Below, piece after piece: positions 60,365-64,000 of a stretch of DNA of 64,000 nucleotides (position 1 is the stretch's first letter; each line of letters starts with the position of its first letter). The notes beneath the pieces were generated by a model that saw only the letters and a list, made by a program, of their open reading frames with translations, did no database searches and was not told the origin of the DNA. Source of the DNA: Iris pallida (taxonomy: Eukaryota; Streptophyta; Magnoliopsida; Asparagales; Iridaceae); NCBI GenBank assembly GCA_029216955.1, contig JANAVB010010791.1:2983299-3047298 (forward strand). Direction: 5' to 3'. The position numbers were made by a program, and so were the translations under genes.

Positions 60365-62150
60365 CTAATGTAACTCTTTTGGATACCGTGGTTGAATGTA
60401 TTGTGTATGCGTGAACAAACTACATGTCTCGTTTTGCATCATATCTAGGATATGGATTCCTGATTACCACGGTCAGAGATTCATACTGAATCTGACTAGG
60501 TTAATGACTAGATTGATCAAGTAGTTCATATAGAGAGATTTTCCAGTCATAGGCAATCCCGTTATCTGGGCACTTTAATTAGACTTGTAGCCTGCCGTCA
60601 AGTAGGAAGCATTTCCAGCACACTGTCATATGTTGCACCCCCAAGTCACCATGGGATACATTTGGCTCCTAGGCGATGTATCCACCTAATACAACTCTTA
60701 ACCTGCGAAAGGATAACTGGATAGCTGCAGGGCTTGTGACTGTGGGAATATTTCGTTGCATCTTGTTAGTAACTAGGCTTGTGATAACCCTAGTTAGCTA
60801 ATGTATCAAGCCGTACTCATTGCTTGGCCATATTTGATGGATGGAGTCAGTCCAGTCCAGTCTAGTTTTATCTAGGCAGTGTCCGTATGTTTATTTCAGT
60901 ACATTATTATTCATGCTTTACTTTTGTCAATAAATAATCAGAGGCTAAGTTTTGTTCCGGAGAAGGGTTACAACTCTGGTCTTTGTTTGGTTTAAGGGTT
61001 GTAACTTGACTTCCGGAATAGCTCTCAAGTCATCTTTTCATTTGATTGTCCTATTCGGTACTCACATGTTCTACGTGATCTTATGTTGCACAATAATTAG
61101 AGACTAAGTTTGTTCAGGAGAAGGGTTACAACTCAAGTCCTTGTTTGGTTTACGGGTTGTAACTCGACTCCGAAATAGTTCCTAAGTCATCCTATAATTA
61201 TCGTTCTATATAGTTCTCGCATGCTCTCATGCTCTAGTTATCCCACATGCTCACATGTTTAGTTATCTCACAAGCTATACTTGATCCCTATGCCGAGTCA
61301 CCATGCGCTCATGACCCGGCTATTTCACAAGCTCACATGTTCAGTTTATTTTTACTCTCAAGCGTTCGTTTACTTAACATGACTACATTTTATATTATGT
61401 CACATGTTAGTTAATTTACATCACATGATGCTTTATTTATTGTCTTTCTAGGTTCGGGATAAGTGCATTGGTAGAGCACGAGTCTCGATCTACTTTTACT
61501 TATTTGTGTCTCTATCCATTGCTATGTTAGTTATTGCTGGTTTTAGTCTATAAGTTTGGCTTCCTTTGTGGTACTTGCTATTTGGGGTTTGACCCCACTG
61601 GTTTTGTTTGGCCAGATCTGATAGAGGAGCCCAGAGGATCTTCCGTACCATCTACTCGACGGTGACCATCCGGAGCACCAGAGTACCTGAGTGGGTTTCT
61701 TGTTTCATTCTCCTACTTGATATGTACATTATTCTTTTGTGGCGTTTAGCCTCCGAGCACGTGTTTAGCTCGTGTTTTGGTTCTTGACATTTAGCCTACG
61801 GGCCTAAACATGATGTGCGTATTCTAGACTATAGCTAGAGCTTATCATGTATGACTATTACTCTTGATAGTTCTCTATTTTGGTATGACTAGATTCATGA
61901 TCATCCATGTATAAATGGTTTGGGATGCCTTACTATTGTATGTCAGATGATCATACTTCTTATACTTTGTATAATTGCCTGTGATTGAGATACCTAGGAT
62001 TACTTGACCTAAGATCGACTGTTGGCTTGTAGAAGTAACCCCCATGTCTTGACAGCTTATACGTAATTTCAGAGTACTGGTGTACTTTGGGATTGCGTAG
62101 CCGGCCTTGTCCGTTCCTACTTGCTAGTATTCTGGTTCTGGGATGTGACA
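60365..62150 (+). repeat. Solo LTR, right part
   Basis: It resumes the LTR after the CACTA duplication and ends TGGGATGTGACA. It is related to LTR D/E around 60960-61190 and near its end (ttctggttctggg against ttccggtactggg). It contains a duplicated 158-bp block with gaagggttacaactc. No gene. Confidence 0.8.
60935..61195. repeat. 158-bp tandem duplication in the solo LTR
   Basis: aagggttacaactc, then tttgtttggttta and gggttgtaactcgac, occur at 60963 and again at 61121. Units differ at about one base in ten. A single diverged copy is in LTR D near 40195-40250. Confidence 0.82.
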
Positions 62151-62155
62151 GTGTG

Positions 62156-63163
62156 CATACCTCCTTTCCATACATAGTTGGCGCTTAACTTCTCAATTTT
62201 CTGTACAGTAGTTTTTTGGAATGATTATAGCTTGGATACAATAAGAAAATATTACGTGAATGGTAGACCGAACAAGCTCTATTCACCCGCCAAATGACAA
62301 GATTTGAGATTGCCATCTTTCAAGCCTATTTTGCACATATTCTACCAGTCCCGTACAATCAACATTTCTTGCATAGTTGAGCGAAAAGGGAAAGTCTGAG
62401 ATACCGAACTGGCAGCTGACCCAAATCAATCCCCAGTATGTCCGACCAGTGTGTTTAAGAGGAACAATATTTATTGAAGTAAATTTTTGACTTATCTTTG
62501 TTGAGAACCAAGTCGGACACTCTGCCAAACTCCTTTAGAATTCGATTGAGCGCAGACACTCCCCTATTCGAAGGCACCATGAACACCAGGAGATCATCTG
62601 CATATATGAGGTGTGATATACTTGGCGAGATACGACGATACAATGGAACAATATGTTTCCTGTGTACAGCTATATCCATCAAGCAAGTAAAGTATTCCAT
62701 CACCAAGGTAAATAAGTACGGAGATAGTGGATCCCCCTGCCTTATCCCGCAGTTACTACCAAAAAAATCCACTTTAATGCATACTCCATGTATACCCTTA
62801 TTAATAAGTATGGAAAATATGGGAGTTGATATACACTCCTTGTTACGATCTACCCACCATCTATCAAACCCCATAATCCTCATAGCAGCACATACAAAAT
62901 TTCTGTTTACCATATATCGTAGGACTTCCTGAGATCAAGTTTAATGCATCCTTTCTGCCCCCCTAGTTTGTTGAAATCACGAACCAATTCATGAGCAATT
63001 AAACAATTTTCAGTAATAGATCAACCTTTAATAAAAGCAGTATGATTTGGAGAGATAAGTCCCTACATTATGTCCTACATCCTGGCACACATTAGATGAG
63101 TAATAATTTTATAAAAAAGTTACAGCAAGCAATTGGTCTAAAATCACCCAGCATCGTAGCTTA
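62156..63163 (-). pseudogene. LINE, reverse transcriptase segment
   Basis: On the minus strand the RT core is clear. Upstream at 63150-62940 lie DFRPIACCNF-type and ENCLIAHELV-type blocks in changing frames. At 62913-62460 come FFGSNCGIRQGDPLSPYLF and the catalytic LIYADDLLVF, followed by VLNKDKSKIYFNK. A TAA stop follows, then the frame resumes (GQLPVRYL) and shifts again to CTGLVEYVQNRLERWQ. It ends KGGMHT-like at the gtgtg duplication and joins the segment at 48516. RT copies the LINE RNA at a nicked target; this copy is dead. Confidence 0.88.
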
Positions 63164-63168
63164 TTCTT

Positions 63169-64000
63169 TGTCACGACCCGCACCCGGTATAGGGGCATGA
63201 GTGCGTAACAGCGTCCAGCCTATGCCACAAAATCGGTGGTAGAACGTTGTTCTAGGTCGCTAACTAACAACTCACGTAATGATATAATATACATGTCATA
63301 GAATCTCAACTCCGAATGGAGGACAAGTATAAGATATGGTAATACTCAATCACAGCCTAAGCACGATAAGATAATACAGAAGTCTAAATAACTATATTAA
63401 AATAAAAAACAACAACTTAAATAAACTACTAAAATAATAATATCTCAATTAAAAGTCAAATATCTCTACTTATTACGATTCAAGTTCAAACATAAAATCT
63501 AAAATAAGTCTACTAAGCTAGTCTCCCGATCACTTCTGAGAGTTGGGACCCAAGGTAGCTAAACCATCTCCGGATCCATAGCAGGTAGGACATGTAACAT
63601 CTGTAAAATTTTGTCAACGTACCCAGTCAGGATGAAGCGAATACATAAACCAACATCAGTGACAATAAAATAACAAAAACTATAAAATTGCAAGTAGAGA
63701 GTACGATAAATGATGAGAAATAGAGCTACTAATATGTAATCATATCCTGACAATGGTACTATGAAGAATGAAAGGTGTGAAGGGTACAATATACAAGAAT
63801 GGAAGTAAATAGATGACATGTAAGTACAGTCCAGAGAATATGACAGAATCAACAAATACTATACATAATATGTGTTTTAAAATACTAGTTTCGAGATATG
63901 ATCGGCTTGGGAACTTGTACAATAGCTACATGGCCTGGTTAGTTATGCGTGAGGTGTACAATTAACACTTACAATGTCTAACAATAATAATAGGAATTTG
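63169..64000 (-). repeat. LTR related to the 8804 array, minus strand, cut by the window edge
   Basis: It starts on the plus strand TGTCACGACCCGCACC, the reverse complement of the LTR A end (GGGTGCGGGTCGTGACA). It continues through reverse complements of the LTR A 3' region (ggcataggctggacg, aacgttctacc, cacctccattc-like words), clearly diverged from LTRs A-C. It interrupts the LINE. The 5-bp duplication would be ttctt at 63164-63168, with its partner beyond the window. Confidence 0.8.

Overview
This is nuclear DNA of a flowering plant with a repeat-rich genome; the species cannot be named from the sequence. The evidence is the mix of plant-specific elements: a Ty1/copia element of SIRE type, Ty3/gypsy derivatives with LTRs of about 4.3 kb, a Tat/Ogre-type element with an antisense plant-mobile-domain gene, an En/Spm (CACTA) transposon, a plant LINE and a FAR1-type fragment, all in AT-rich DNA with long (TA)n tracts. 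I found no intact single-copy host gene, no tRNA or rRNA gene and no CRISPR. Nearly all of the window is transposable elements, many inserted into one another.

Layout. 1-4622 (minus): one end of a copia element, with an LTR carrying palindromic repeats, a primer binding site, gag, protease and integrase; the rest lies outside the window. 5599-6351 (minus): a broken FAR1-type gene fragment. 6352-8803: AT-rich spacer with a duplicated block and (TA)n. 8804-36215: three LTRs of about 4.36 kb (A, B, C) alternating with noncoding internal regions, as expected of a tandem array that shares LTRs. LTR B is split at 16348-24968 by a Tat/Ogre-type element whose only gene runs antisense and has its own TATA box and poly(A) signal. 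36216-37210: AT-rich and microsatellite spacer.

37211-63163 is one minus-strand LINE cut into three visible pieces. A 10.2 kb element without genes (37825-48039, duplication cccgc) split it once. A second insertion (48522-62150, duplication gtgtg), best read as a solo LTR, split it again, and a CACTA transposon (50560-60361, duplication ttt) sits inside that LTR. The LINE reading frame rejoins across both gaps. A third LTR element (63169 to the window end, minus) interrupts the upstream part.

Relative order: LINE first; then the solo-LTR element, the 37825 element and the 63169 element; then the CACTA into the solo LTR; then a foldback sequence into the CACTA. Separately, the LTR array came first and the Tat-type element entered LTR B later. 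Most coding regions are decayed. The youngest-looking insertion is the Tat-type element, whose LTRs are nearly identical and whose antisense gene shows only one stop and one frameshift.
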